DNA from: Clostridiaceae bacterium
GTDB lineage: Bacteria > Bacillota > Clostridia > Saccharofermentanales > Saccharofermentanaceae
Assembly: GCA_012729635.1 (NCBI GenBank)
Contig: JAAYCT010000016.1
Coordinates: 24,005 to 88,004, forward strand
Direction: 5' to 3'
Length of the DNA: 64,000 bases
In this document: piece by piece, positions 53,618 through 62,909 of the stretch
Position numbering within the stretch: the stretch's first letter is position 1
How the letters are laid out: each line of letters begins with the position of its first letter
Notes under the pieces: model-generated
The model's input: only the letters and a program-made list of their open reading frames with translations
What the model was told of the DNA's origin: nothing
The model's database searches: none
Program-made: the position numbers and the translations under genes

Positions 53618-55003
53618 ATGACCGAAAAAAAACAGACCCATTATCACCAAATGATCCCGGATCACGTGCTTCAATGCATGAGGGAACTGTCGGAAGCGGG
53701 GCACGAGGCCTGGCTTGTCGGCGGCGCGGTCCGGGATTTTTGTCTGGGGAAAATACCGACGGATTTTGATCTCGCGACCGACGCGACGCCCGATCGGATG
53801 CTCGTGATATTTTCGGACCGTCGTATACTATCAACGGGCATCAGGCACGGAACGATTACCGTTTTCTTCGGAGCGCATCCGCTGGAGATCACTTCGTTTC
53901 GAAAAGAAGGTACGTACTCGGACGGCAGACGACCGGACTTCGTTACGTTTACCTCCTGTCTGAATAGCGATCTTACACGTCGTGACTTCACGATTAACGC
54001 GCTTGCAATGAATGAAAACGGTCTTCTTATCGACATGTTCGGAGGGTGTGATGATCTGTCGGACGGGCTGATCCGGTGTGTCGGGAAGCCGATGGAACGA
54101 TTCAGAGAGGATTCCCTGCGCGTTTTGCGTGCGTTGCGGTTTGCTTCGACGCTCGGTTTCCGGATCGAGCCCCAAACTTCCGACGCATTGCGCGCATGTG
54201 CCGTGCTTCTCGGATCAATCTCCGCCGAACGGGTTTGGGAGGAATTTATTCCGTTGATTTGCGGCGGGAATGTCGGTCCGGTTCTCGAAAACTACGACGA
54301 TGTAATCGCCCAAATCATTCCGGAGATCCGGCCGATGAAGGGATTTCATCAGCATAACCCGTATCATCACTTGGATGTATGGACGCACACGGTTCGTGTC
54401 GTCGAAAATGTTCCGCCCGAAAAAACCGTCCGGCTGGCCGCACTTTTTCATGACATCGGAAAACCCGGGACATTCTCTTCGGACGAAAAAGGGGTCGGAC
54501 ATTTTTACGGGCACGAAATCAAAGGGGCGAATATCGCATACGATGTACTGGGTCGTATGCGAAGTGATTCAGCGACCCGGGCGGATGTGAAACAATTGGT
54601 TGCCATCCATTGTATTCCGGTTTCTCCGGACGAAATGACCGTCCGAAGACGACTCAATCAATACGGCCCGGAGATCTTTAATCAACTCATCGACATTAAA
54701 ATTGCCGATGCGAAAGCTCAGTCGGGGCTGTGTTCGGGTCGAATCGACGCGCTCCTTGAGTCGAAGGAAAGAGCAAGAGAATGCATTCTGTTGAAAAAAT
54801 GCTTCACCAAAGGGAATCTTATGATTAACGGCTCGGATCTGATGGAAGAGGGAATGTCTCCGGGGCCGAAAATGGGGCGTCTTCTCGAAGAAATCCTCGG
54901 AAAGGTCATCGCGGGCGAGCTGTCAAATGAGCGGGAGTGTCTGATCCGATACGCAAAAAGTCGATTATTGCAAGGCTCTTTCGATTCGGAAAAAGACGGG
55001 TAG
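53618..55003 (+). CDS. cca: CCA-adding tRNA nucleotidyltransferase
   Basis: A 461-residue class II tRNA nucleotidyltransferase. The catalytic domain has VGGAVRDFCLGKIPTDFDLAT (Gly-rich loop and two Asp), followed by RRDFTINALAMN and the ERxxxE-type AERVWEEF. A C-terminal HD domain (LAALFHDIGKPG) is present, as in the poly(A) polymerase/CCA group of Firmicutes. It adds or repairs the 3' CCA of tRNAs. A poly(A) polymerase role cannot be ruled out from sequence alone. The gene follows the ABC permease gene by 21 bases. Confidence 0.92.
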   Translation: MTEKKQTHYHQMIPDHVLQCMRELSEAGHEAWLVGGAVRDFCLGKIPTDFDLATDATPDRMLVIFSDRRILSTGIRHGTITVFFGAHPLEITSFRKEGTYSDGRRPDFVTFTSCLNSDLTRRDFTINALAMNENGLLIDMFGGCDDLSDGLIRCVGKPMERFREDSLRVLRALRFASTLGFRIEPQTSDALRACAVLLGSISAERVWEEFIPLICGGNVGPVLENYDDVIAQIIPEIRPMKGFHQHNPYHHLDVWTHTVRVVENVPPEKTVRLAALFHDIGKPGTFSSDEKGVGHFYGHEIKGANIAYDVLGRMRSDSATRADVKQLVAIHCIPVSPDEMTVRRRLNQYGPEIFNQLIDIKIADAKAQSGLCSGRIDALLESKERARECILLKKCFTKGNLMINGSDLMEEGMSPGPKMGRLLEEILGKVIAGELSNERECLIRYAKSRLLQGSFDSEKDG

Positions 55004-55046
55004 GCGTCCATACAAACTGCAGTCGTATAGCATTTTTTCGATTTCG

Positions 55047-55055
55047 TGATAAAAT
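55047..55055 (+). promoter_or_regulatory. Extended -10 promoter of the prepilin stub
   Basis: TGATAAAAT, 43 bases before the ATG at 55098. The wider context CGTGATAAAATAA recurs exactly before metF. Confidence 0.45.
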
Positions 55056-55097
55056 AAGACTGAGAAAAGTTTTTCCGATACACAAGGAGTGATCAGA

Positions 55098-55289
55098 ATG
55101 CGGTGCAAAAAAGGGTTTACATTGGTTGAGATGGCGGTTGTTATCGCGATTATTCTTATATTGAGCGGTATCATTTCCCTGGCCATCGTTCAAGCCATCA
55201 ACCGGGCAAATCAAACCAGTGAAAAAGCCGAGTCCCATTACAGTGATAATTACGATGAGGCCAAATCTCAGGTCGACGACCTAAGATAG
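55098..55289 (+). CDS. Prepilin-like stub with type IV pilin N-terminus only
   Basis: A 63-residue protein. It has a class III prepilin signal, KKG followed by FTLVEM (cleavage after Gly, with the conserved Glu 5), a 25-residue hydrophobic helix (AVVIAIILILSGIISLAIVQAI) and the segment HYSDNYDEAKSQVDDLR, then a stop. The same N-terminus and the AKSQVDxLR segment occur in the next gene, which goes on for 140 more residues. So the stub lacks the globular domain. ATG 55098 has AAGGAG eight bases upstream; it therefore looks expressed and not simply decayed. No pilus assembly genes are in this window. Confidence 0.82.
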   Translation: MRCKKGFTLVEMAVVIAIILILSGIISLAIVQAINRANQTSEKAESHYSDNYDEAKSQVDDLR

Positions 55290-55550
55290 AAGACCGGTCA
55301 TCCGATGGTTACCCGGGCAAGGAATCCAGCCGATTCCGCCGTCCGTTTTGTTTTTTATCAATTTCCATTGAGACATCTTGCTTTTTTACGGCCGGTTCGT
55401 CCGTTAACCGTCAACCGAACGGTCAAATGTGAAAACAATGTGAATAATTTTCACGGAAATGTGTATTTTCACCCGATTTATAGTACAATCATCTTGTGAA
55501 GTTTCACTATCCGTGGTTTTGCTTTTCGTTCCTCAAGGGGGGTGATTCAT
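55290..55550. other. Gap between the two prepilin genes
   Basis: About 260 bases. I see a -10-like TACAAT at 55484-55489 ahead of the second prepilin gene and TTTTCAC direct repeats around 55449-55472. No frame continues the stub's reading into the missing C-terminal domain. Confidence 0.5.
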
Positions 55551-56171
55551 ATGACGAAGAAGAGAGGTTTTACTCTTGTCGAGATGGCAGTGGTCGTTGC
55601 GATTGTCATGATTTTGACCGGAGCGGTTTCGCTTACGATCGTACAATCCATCAGTCGTGCGAACGCAGCCAAGGAAAAGACAGAGGAGCACTATATCGGT
55701 AATTACGATGCCGCGAAATCTCAGGTTGATGCCCTTCGTTCCGGAGGCACCTACGCAACGGCAACAACAACGACGGCATCCGGCGGAGGTACCGAAGCGA
55801 CGACCACGACCGCGGCAACGACGACTACGGCGGCGACAACTACGACGGAAGCGACGACTACAGCGGCCCTTCCTCCGGCATATCCCGGCACTTCGGTTGA
55901 CACCCAGGATATCAGCAGTTGGGGCAATCCGCAATACAATTATCGACTCGGGCTTACCTTTCCGACCTCGAATCAGGTACAGTATCTGACTCTGTATATT
56001 CCGGACGGTATGGTTTTATTCAATGATTGGGGCGTGACGATTATTTCTCAATCCGGCAATGAAGCCATCGTAAAGGTAGACAACAAGAACACCACGAGTG
56101 CAAGCCTTTTTGCCTCATATTCCGGGGGTGATCCTTCCGCGGTGATTACGATTATCTCCAGAAAGTTGTAA
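55551..56171 (+). CDS. Type IV prepilin-like protein with Thr-rich linker
   Basis: A 206-residue prepilin: MTKKRG followed by FTLVEM (class III signal with Glu 5), one hydrophobic helix, the segment HYIGNYDAAKSQVDALR, then a Thr/Ala-rich low-complexity linker (about residues 68-108, with runs such as TTTTAATTTT) and a C-terminal, probably beta-rich domain (about 110-206). The start is ATG 55551, eight bases after a GGGGGG run. It may be part of a pilus, pseudopilus or competence-like system whose machinery lies elsewhere, or an independent surface protein. The linker is likely glycosylated or flexible. Confidence 0.85.
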   Translation: MTKKRGFTLVEMAVVVAIVMILTGAVSLTIVQSISRANAAKEKTEEHYIGNYDAAKSQVDALRSGGTYATATTTTASGGGTEATTTTAATTTTAATTTTEATTTAALPPAYPGTSVDTQDISSWGNPQYNYRLGLTFPTSNQVQYLTLYIPDGMVLFNDWGVTIISQSGNEAIVKVDNKNTTSASLFASYSGGDPSAVITIISRKL

Positions 56172-56207
56172 TGGTTTTCTGCCAAGACATATCATGTGTT
56201 TATCAGG

Positions 56208-56235
56208 CTCCGGGCAGAAACACCCGGAGTCTTCT
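56208..56235 (+). terminator. Terminator after the prepilin gene
   Basis: Stem CTCCGGG (56208-56214) with CCCGGAG (56223-56229), eight-base loop and the tail TCTTCTTAT. Confidence 0.75.
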
Positions 56236-56260
56236 TATATGTGTGTTTTAATGTGTTCCG

Positions 56261-56269
56261 TGATAAAAT
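56261..56269 (+). promoter_or_regulatory. Extended -10 promoter of metF
   Basis: TGATAAAAT, 35 bases before the TTG start at 56304. Confidence 0.45.
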
Positions 56270-56303
56270 AATGAACGATTGAATGTATTCGGAGGCAAAA
56301 CCA

Positions 56304-57173
56304 TTGAAAATTATCGATATTATTGAGAGTAAACCGATCACCTTATCGTTCGAAGTTTTCCCGCCGAAGACCGAAGACCGTTATGAGTCGGTCGCTCAGG
56401 CAATCGCCGCGCTGTCGTTTCTTTCTCCGGACTATATGTCCGTTACATACGGAGCCGGCGGGGGAACGTCGAAGAATACCGTACGCATCGCGACGGATAT
56501 CGAAAAACTTCATCATACAACGGCGCTCGCGCATCTGACGTGTCTTTCATCGACCAAGCAGGACATCCGGTCCATCCTCGGTGAATTGAGTGATAACGGA
56601 ATCCATAATATCCTTGCCCTGCGCGGCGATCAGCCCAGTCCCGATTCCGGCGCACCCGTCCCGCACGATTATCGTTATGCGGTCGAGTTGGTCGGAGACA
56701 TCCGCGCTTTCGGTGATTTCTGCATCGGGGCGGCGTGTCATCCGGAGGGTCACCCGGATCGTGTGGATCGAGAGGAAGAAATCATTCATCTTCGCGAAAA
56801 GGTGGATCGCGGCGTCGATTTTCTCGTGACGCAGTTCTTTTTCGACAACGGAAAATTTTATGAGTTTGTCGACCGGGTGCGCGGGGCGGGGATCAAAGTG
56901 CCGCTTATCGTCGGCGTGATGCCGGTCTCATCGGCTAAGTCGCTTCAGCGGATGATCGCGATTTCCGGAACTTCGGTGACTCCGCGGATGCAAGCGCTTT
57001 TGGACCGCTGGGGAGACGACCCCGACTCTATGGAACAGGCGGGCATCCTCCACGCCTCCGAGCAGATCCTGGATCTGGTCAGTAACGGCTTTGGCGGAAT
57101 CCACATCTATACGATGAATAAGCCCCGGATCGCGGGCGCGATCAAAGATAACATCGGATTTCTGTTGGGATAG
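56304..57173 (+). CDS. metF: Methylenetetrahydrofolate reductase
   Basis: A 289-residue MetF, which reduces 5,10-methylene-THF to 5-methyl-THF for methionine synthesis or the methyl branch of C1 metabolism. Typical motifs are LSFEVFPPKTEDRYE, VTYGAGGGTSKNT, ALRGDQP, CHPEGH, FLVTQFFFDNGKFYEFVDR and the C-terminal HIYTMNK. The start is TTG 56304, with GGAGG eight bases upstream; the ATG at 56283 has no site. No riboswitch is seen upstream. It is a separate transcript, ended by a terminator. Confidence 0.95.
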   Translation: MKIIDIIESKPITLSFEVFPPKTEDRYESVAQAIAALSFLSPDYMSVTYGAGGGTSKNTVRIATDIEKLHHTTALAHLTCLSSTKQDIRSILGELSDNGIHNILALRGDQPSPDSGAPVPHDYRYAVELVGDIRAFGDFCIGAACHPEGHPDRVDREEEIIHLREKVDRGVDFLVTQFFFDNGKFYEFVDRVRGAGIKVPLIVGVMPVSSAKSLQRMIAISGTSVTPRMQALLDRWGDDPDSMEQAGILHASEQILDLVSNGFGGIHIYTMNKPRIAGAIKDNIGFLLG

Positions 57174-57241
57174 CACAGAACCCACGGGAGGGCGGAATAC
57201 CCTTGTCGGGTGATCACCGTGGCAAAGAGCAAGATGATAAG

Positions 57242-57271
57242 ACGGACGGGGATCCCCCTGTCCGTACTTTT
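57242..57271 (+). terminator. Terminator after metF
   Basis: A hairpin of ACGGAC and GGGG arms with CCCC and GTCCGT (one bulge), followed by six T. Confidence 0.8.
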
Positions 57272-57326
57272 TTGCTAATAGGGATCGGGATACGCAGTTC
57301 GAAATTATGCGTGTTTCATCAAGCCC

Positions 57327-57758
57327 TCAACTGCCGTACTTCGACCGGTCCCCATATTCTTTACCGCAACCGCTGCAAATGCCGGAATGCACGCAAATGA
57401 CTTCGCCGCAAACCCCGCATGTCCACCCGGTGCGCTCTTTTTGAAGGAACGCATCCATACCATGCCGACGGATATACGCCAGATTGCCCATCGGGGACTC
57501 GAAAAGCGGATACGCTCCGGTATACCTCGTTTCCTTCTCCAGTACATCCTCACACGGATACGACGGACACACGTCACAAAAATCACTTCTGAGTTCCCGA
57601 AGTCGCTCGCACTTTCTGATCATACAGCGATTGAGGCAAAAATCAGAAATTGCCTCATCCGGCCCATGGCACCCCAGGCATGGACTTACTTCTTGAAGTG
57701 CCCTTTTGCAGATTGCGCAGTTCAGGCCACAGGGCGCGATCATCTCTTTATTAAACAC
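57327..57758 (-). CDS. DUF3795 Cys-rich protein
   Basis: A 143-residue protein with eighteen Cys, in several pairs or groups: APCGLNCAICKRAL, CLGCHG, CLNRCMIRKCERL, CDVCPSYPC, WTCGVCG, CSGCG. This is the DUF3795 pattern, probably binding one or more metals or Fe-S clusters. The family is widespread in anaerobes and its function is unknown. The start at 57758 is followed by the MIAPCGLNC signature; GGAGGTA lies upstream. It lies before, not in, the peptide transporter operon, on the same strand. Confidence 0.88.
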   Translation of the reverse strand: MFNKEMIAPCGLNCAICKRALQEVSPCLGCHGPDEAISDFCLNRCMIRKCERLRELRSDFCDVCPSYPCEDVLEKETRYTGAYPLFESPMGNLAYIRRHGMDAFLQKERTGWTCGVCGEVICVHSGICSGCGKEYGDRSKYGS

Positions 57759-57797
57759 TTGTATACCTCCTGAATCGAACGATTTCCGCTCTTTTCC

Positions 57798-59417
57798 CTA
57801 TTGTATCAACATCCTCGTTACGGGGTTGGTAGGCGTACGGAATACGTCTCCGACCCGACCCGCTTCGATGATTCTCCCCGAGTCCATAATCGCCACACGG
57901 TCACAGACGGATCGGACCACCTTCAAATCGTGTGTGATGAGCAGAAATGAGATTCCGCTTTTTTGATTGATTTCCCAAATGAGTTTCAAAATTTGCGACT
58001 GAACCGTTACATCCAGTGAGGATACGGCCTCATCCGCGACAATGAGCGACGGAGACAGCATCAGGCTCATTGCCAATGCAACCCGCTGACGCTGGCCGCC
58101 CGACAGCTGGCTGGGATAGTAGTCGTAATACTTTTTCGGTAGTCCGACACGGGTCATCATTTGAAGAACGCGATCCCGCCGTTCCTTTTTCTCGAAAAGA
58201 TGATTAACCTTAAGCGGTTCTTCAAGAAGCCGGCCGATCGTCAAGTATGGATTGAGCGAGTTGTACGGATCCTGGAAAACCAGTCCGACCGAGGTTTTTT
58301 TCAGTCGCCCTCTTTTCGAAAAATCGACAACCAGACGCTCGTTTTCGAATATTTGACCGGAGGTTCCGGGCAAAAGCCCCGTAACGACCCTTGCCAGAGT
58401 GGTTTTTCCGCAGCCGCTCGTTCCGATCAGCCCGAGTATTTCTCCGGGAAGAATCCGGAGCGACACATCCTTGAGCACTTCTTTTTCCTCGGTTCCGGTC
58501 TGAAGGATTGAAGATGAGTAACCGGCGTTCAGAGAATCGATCCGAAGAAGAGGCACGGCGTCGACGGGCGGAGCAGGTCTCGCGGCATTCTCATCTCGAA
58601 TTTGCAAGCTCGCGGATCGGAGTAAAGCGGCGGTATGCGGATGACCGGGGGAGTGAAGCACTTCATAGGTCGAATCACATTCGACGATCTTCCGGTTGTG
58701 CAGGACGGCCAGTCGATCGCACATACGCTCGACCAGCTTCAAATCATGGGAGATGAAAAGAACCGAGATGCCGAAACTTTGGCTGACACGTCGAAGTTGA
58801 TCGAGAATCTGAGTTTGCGTTACGCTGTCCAGTGAGGATGAGGGCTCATCGGCAATTAATAGTGACGGATTCAGAAGCAGCTCGCCCGCAATCAGGGCGC
58901 GTTGTCGCTGACCGCCGGAAAGCTGATGCGGAAATGCACGATAGATACGATCGGGGTTATGAAAACCGACATGAGCCAACATTTTCAGGATGCGCGATTT
59001 TCGAGCCTTCAAACGTTCCCTCGGAGATTCGGGATTTCCGTGCGAAGTCAGATACTCCATCAGATGTCTTCCGATGGTCATCAATGGATTCAAAGAGGAA
59101 AGGGGCTCTTGAAAAATCAATCCGATCTCTTTTCCGAGCAACGCTCTTCGTTTTTTCGGGGGAAGAGAAAGCAGGTTGTTCCCGCGGAAAATAATTTCTC
59201 CGGAAATGATTTTTGCCGCGTCGGGAAGAAGCCCGGCAATCGCCAATGCGGTGATGGTTTTTCCGGATCCGGATTCTCCGACGATGCCAAAGATCTCGCC
59301 GTCCCGGATATCAAAGGAGAGCCGCGAAAGGACCTCGTTGTCCTTTCGTTTTCCGGAACCGGGGAAACGAATCGTTAAATTTTTTACCGAAAGAAGCGGA
59401 GCGGGCTCGTAAATCAT
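57798..59417 (-). CDS. Oligopeptide ABC importer, fused double ATPase (DppD-DppF type)
   Basis: A 539-residue protein with two complete ATPase domains. The first (residues 1-270) has Walker A GESGSGKT, LSGGQRQRALIAG and LLIADEPSSSLD; the second (about 290-539) has GTSGCGKTT, LSGGQRQRVALAM and LIVADEAVSSLD. It therefore replaces the separate DppD and DppF/OppD and OppF chains, as in GsiA. The start overlaps the DppC gene's stop (ATGA). It energises the importer made with the two permeases and the lipoprotein upstream. Confidence 0.94.
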   Translation of the reverse strand: MIYEPAPLLSVKNLTIRFPGSGKRKDNEVLSRLSFDIRDGEIFGIVGESGSGKTITALAIAGLLPDAAKIISGEIIFRGNNLLSLPPKKRRALLGKEIGLIFQEPLSSLNPLMTIGRHLMEYLTSHGNPESPRERLKARKSRILKMLAHVGFHNPDRIYRAFPHQLSGGQRQRALIAGELLLNPSLLIADEPSSSLDSVTQTQILDQLRRVSQSFGISVLFISHDLKLVERMCDRLAVLHNRKIVECDSTYEVLHSPGHPHTAALLRSASLQIRDENAARPAPPVDAVPLLRIDSLNAGYSSSILQTGTEEKEVLKDVSLRILPGEILGLIGTSGCGKTTLARVVTGLLPGTSGQIFENERLVVDFSKRGRLKKTSVGLVFQDPYNSLNPYLTIGRLLEEPLKVNHLFEKKERRDRVLQMMTRVGLPKKYYDYYPSQLSGGQRQRVALAMSLMLSPSLIVADEAVSSLDVTVQSQILKLIWEINQKSGISFLLITHDLKVVRSVCDRVAIMDSGRIIEAGRVGDVFRTPTNPVTRMLIQ

Positions 59418-60247
59418 TTTTCCGTTCCTCCCGATCCGTATTTAATTCGTATTCCTTCGCTGATAAAATACAGCCCAAGCACATACATAACAAGGAACAA
59501 AGAGGGGAAAATTACGGTCCAGGGAGCCGAGGTGATGTAGCTCTGGCCTTCCATGAGCATATTTCCCAAACTGGGAAGCGGAATCTGAACCCCTTGACCG
59601 AGATAGCTTAACGCAGCTTCCGCCAATGCCATGTTCGCAATTCCGACGACGAGCGCCGGAAGCAACTGCGGCAATAATCCGGGGAAAAGATGAACAACCA
59701 GAAGTCGTGGCGTTTTAACGCCGATCAGCCGAGCCAGAAGAATGTATTCCCGGTTATTCAGTTGACGAATTCCGCTTCGGACGATGCGCGCGTAGCTCGG
59801 AGCAAAAACAATGCCCAAGCCCAGAATTATACTGAGCATTCCTCTTCCGATTACGGCCACAAAGACCAATGCGAGCAATATCCCGGGGAAGGCCATAATC
59901 GAATCCGAAAGAAGCATCAGAAGGTTATCGATCAGACCTCCGACGCGACCGGCGATCGAGCCGATAATCAAGCCCAAAACGAGAGCGATCAGAATTCCGG
60001 AAAGAGAGATCAGGACCGTCGGCCTCGTCCCGAGAATCACACGGCTCAGTACGTCCCGACCCTCATGATCACAACCGAAAGGGTGCTCGAATTCGGGAGC
60101 AATCAGTTTTGTTGCGATGCCCGTGGCGTACGGGTCGTGAGGAAGATAAAAAAATGAGATCAACACGGCAAACAATACGATTCCGACGAAAAAGGATCCG
60201 ACGATCAGATACGGGCTGTGACGATGATATCGAATGATGTTTCGCAT
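59414..60247 (-). CDS. Oligopeptide ABC importer permease, DppC type
   Basis: A 277-residue permease with about six helices and the DppC/OppC pattern: HPFGCDHEGRDVLSRVILGTRPTVLISL near residue 55 and the EAA-like loop EYILLARLIGVKTPRLLVVHLFPGLLP. It forms the channel together with the DppB-type protein. The start overlaps nothing; it lies 11 bases after dppB. Fused ATPase gene follows with a four-base overlap. Confidence 0.93.
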   Translation of the reverse strand: MRNIIRYHRHSPYLIVGSFFVGIVLFAVLISFFYLPHDPYATGIATKLIAPEFEHPFGCDHEGRDVLSRVILGTRPTVLISLSGILIALVLGLIIGSIAGRVGGLIDNLLMLLSDSIMAFPGILLALVFVAVIGRGMLSIILGLGIVFAPSYARIVRSGIRQLNNREYILLARLIGVKTPRLLVVHLFPGLLPQLLPALVVGIANMALAEAALSYLGQGVQIPLPSLGNMLMEGQSYITSAPWTVIFPSLFLVMYVLGLYFISEGIRIKYGSGGTEK

Positions 60248-60258
60248 TCCGTTCCTCT

Positions 60259-61200
60259 CTACTTCAGTCGGATTCTGGGGTCCACCAGACTGTGCAATAT
60301 ATCGGCCAGAAAATAAACAATCACGGTCATTCCCGCAAGATAAAGAACAATTCCCTGGGTCAGAGGGAAGTCGCGAACGTTGATTGCGGTAATCAACAGT
60401 CGGCTGATTCCCGGGATGTTGAAAACCATTTCAACCACAAGACTGCCTCCGAGGATCTCCGAAGCGATGATGGTAAAAACCGTGATAATCGGTACGAGTG
60501 AATTCGGAATAATATGAAGAACCATCGCTTTTGTGTCGGAAAGTCCCCGACTTTTGGCGGCGCGGACGTACTCTTTATTCTTTTCGGCGAGGATTGAAGC
60601 GCGGAGAAATTTCTGGGAAATCGCAATTTTGGGAACTGCGACCGCGAGCGCGGGGAAAAACAGAGATGCGAGAAAGCCCGGAACACTCTCGGTAAATGAG
60701 ATGTACTCGCCGGCCACAAATAACTTTAGAGTGAGTCCCAAAAGAAGGGTCATCAAGAGCGCGAGGACAAAGGGAGGAAAAGAGAAAAAGATGTTGCCGA
60801 GAACCGAAAGTAACTGATCAAGGAATTTACCCGGTCGTCCGGAGGCCAGAATTCCGAGAGGAAAAGAAATCAGCATAGTAATCAGAAGCGCCATCGCCGC
60901 CAGTGACAGAGTAACGGGCAGCTTTTGACCCAGCAATTCCGAGACCGGTTGTCGGAAAGTCAAAGATTTACCGAGATCTCCGGTCAGAGCGCCCGATACC
61001 CAACGGAAATAGCGAACGGGAAACGAGCGGTTCAGTCCGAGATCCTCGCGAAGGTTATCCATCTGCTCATCCGAAGCGTCCGGCCCCAGTATCACGCGCG
61101 CGGGATCCCCCGGGATTACATAAAATGCGCAGAATGTGATTATAGACACGGTAATCAGCGTGCAAATCAGCTGGATGGTTCTTTTCAGGAAGTAATTCAT
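60259..61200 (-). CDS. Oligopeptide ABC importer permease, DppB type
   Basis: A 313-residue permease. It shows the DppB N-terminus FLKRTIQLICTLITVSIITFCAFYVIPGDPA and the EAA loop EYVRAAKSRGLSDTKAMVLHIIPNSLVPI, with about six membrane helices. It pairs with the DppC-type protein. Two bases separate it from the substrate-binding lipoprotein gene. All four genes form one operon on the minus strand. Confidence 0.94.
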   Translation of the reverse strand: MNYFLKRTIQLICTLITVSIITFCAFYVIPGDPARVILGPDASDEQMDNLREDLGLNRSFPVRYFRWVSGALTGDLGKSLTFRQPVSELLGQKLPVTLSLAAMALLITMLISFPLGILASGRPGKFLDQLLSVLGNIFFSFPPFVLALLMTLLLGLTLKLFVAGEYISFTESVPGFLASLFFPALAVAVPKIAISQKFLRASILAEKNKEYVRAAKSRGLSDTKAMVLHIIPNSLVPIITVFTIIASEILGGSLVVEMVFNIPGISRLLITAINVRDFPLTQGIVLYLAGMTVIVYFLADILHSLVDPRIRLK

Positions 61201-61202
61201 TA

Positions 61203-62771
61203 TTACTCCTTTGCTCCCTCATAGTGTACGACGGACAGATCCTGAACATAAACGGGATACACCACATAACCGATCAGACCGTTTCGAACCGCGACGATGT
61301 TCCTGGGGTCCTGAAAAAAGACCGACGCGTTTTCGCTTACCAGTATTTCCTGTAAACGCCGGTAGGCGAGGATTCTTTCATCTTCGTCCGGTTCGGAGCG
61401 TATGGAAGAGAAAATTCGGTCATACTCCTTGCTGTTAAATCCGATGAAATTATTGTGCGCGTCCGAAACATATCGATTCAGCACATCTCGCGGAGCAAAT
61501 TCAGAGGTCAGCGCGATGACCGTCGATTGATAATCTCTGTCGGTGTAGACTTTTTCGAGCCAAGTTGCCCAATCAACCGAAACGATAGTAAGCTCAACGC
61601 CGACTTTTCGAAGCTGATCCGCGATTATGGTCGCCGCATTGACATGATGCGCATAGTTGGACGGAACGGTTACGGTTGCCTGAAATCCGTCCGGGAATCC
61701 GGCTTGCTCCAGCAACTCGACGGCTTTCCCGGGGTCGTAACGATAGGCGTTTTCGAGCGATTCATTATAGTACGACCCCATCGCGGGAGACATTCCGGAA
61801 AAGATCATAGTACCCTCGCCGCTCATTAACAGCGAAATCAGCGATTCCCGATCAACGGCATAATTCATGGCTTCGCGAACCTTCGGATTGTCAAAAGGAG
61901 CGACTGCGTTATTCAGGGCGAAGACATGAATCATGTCGGACTCCCCGGAGATAATCTGAAAGTCATCGGTTAACTGGCTCGCCTTTTCGGGATCAAGATA
62001 GGGGAAAATGTCAATGCTTCCGGACCGAAGCTGCATAAAAGCAGTGTTCATATCCGCGGTGATTTTGAAGGTGACCTTGTTCAGGTAGGGAATACCCTCC
62101 TGCCAGTAATCGTCATTGCGCACAAGGATGACCGACTCCGACACCCGGTACGAAGAAAATTTGAACGGGCCGGTTCCGATCGGTGTATCGTTGATGTCGG
62201 ATACGGAGCGGGGAATGATCGCTACGTTGAGAAAAGGAAGCAATTCGGCGTCGGGCTCGTTTAAGACGATACTCACCTCGTTCTCACCCGACAGAGTCAC
62301 GGATTGAATGTCTGACAGCTCGGAACGAAGAGGCGTTCCGGTATCCAGTCCGGCGGCTCGACGGATGGAGTAAACGACATCCTCCCGGGTCATCACTTCT
62401 CCGTTATGAAACCGAACCCCGGAACGAATCAAAAATGTGTACGTCATCGCATCTTCGGAAATGGAATAATCAATCGCCAGTGCCGGTTCAAAATGCCCGT
62501 CCGGCGTGCATTTTACGAGACCTTCGAAAATGTTGAAAATGATTTCTTCGTCACCCGCGGCAACGACTGTATGCGGATCAAAAAGGGTCGGCTCCTGTGT
62601 AATCCCGACAACCACCTCACCGCCGTAGATCGATCCGTCGTCCGGCGCGCGGGAAGCAGTTCGGAAAAGAGGGGCACAGGAAAGCTGTGAGAACGTGAAA
62701 AGAAAAAGGGTGATCACAAGGCATGCGCATCGAAGGACTTGAAGTCTTCGGCCGATTCTCAGGCACTGCAT
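61203..62771 (-). CDS. Peptide/oligopeptide-binding lipoprotein (SBP family 5)
   Basis: A 523-residue extracytoplasmic binding protein. The signal MQCLRIGRRLQVLRCACLVI is followed by the lipobox QLSC with Cys 32. The mature part has SBP-5 landmarks: VVVGITQEPTLFDPH, YTFLIRSGVRFHNGEVMTREDVVYSI, IGTGPFKFSSY and MNYAVDRESLI. It delivers a peptide (or nickel/other ligand) to the permeases. The start is ATG 62771, after GGGGAAG; the 20 in-frame residues upstream of it are not needed for the signal. It is the first gene of the operon, with its own promoter. Confidence 0.93.
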   Translation of the reverse strand: MQCLRIGRRLQVLRCACLVITLFLFTFSQLSCAPLFRTASRAPDDGSIYGGEVVVGITQEPTLFDPHTVVAAGDEEIIFNIFEGLVKCTPDGHFEPALAIDYSISEDAMTYTFLIRSGVRFHNGEVMTREDVVYSIRRAAGLDTGTPLRSELSDIQSVTLSGENEVSIVLNEPDAELLPFLNVAIIPRSVSDINDTPIGTGPFKFSSYRVSESVILVRNDDYWQEGIPYLNKVTFKITADMNTAFMQLRSGSIDIFPYLDPEKASQLTDDFQIISGESDMIHVFALNNAVAPFDNPKVREAMNYAVDRESLISLLMSGEGTMIFSGMSPAMGSYYNESLENAYRYDPGKAVELLEQAGFPDGFQATVTVPSNYAHHVNAATIIADQLRKVGVELTIVSVDWATWLEKVYTDRDYQSTVIALTSEFAPRDVLNRYVSDAHNNFIGFNSKEYDRIFSSIRSEPDEDERILAYRRLQEILVSENASVFFQDPRNIVAVRNGLIGYVVYPVYVQDLSVVHYEGAKE

Positions 62772-62816
62772 GGACACTTCCCCTTCCCCGCGAACATCTT
62801 CCCCCATGTTCATTTT

Positions 62817-62845
62817 ATTATACTTCAGCATGCGCGCACGGACAA
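62817..62845 (-). promoter_or_regulatory. Sigma-A promoter of the peptide importer operon
   Basis: On the minus strand: TTGTCC (62845-62840), a 17-base spacer and a perfect TATAAT (62822-62817), 46 bases before the ATG. Confidence 0.65.
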
Positions 62846-62909
62846 TCGATTGTTTTCTCTTTCGCCCGATTGCAGTAATCTTTCACCCGGGAGTTCCTGA
62901 ATGCACGGG

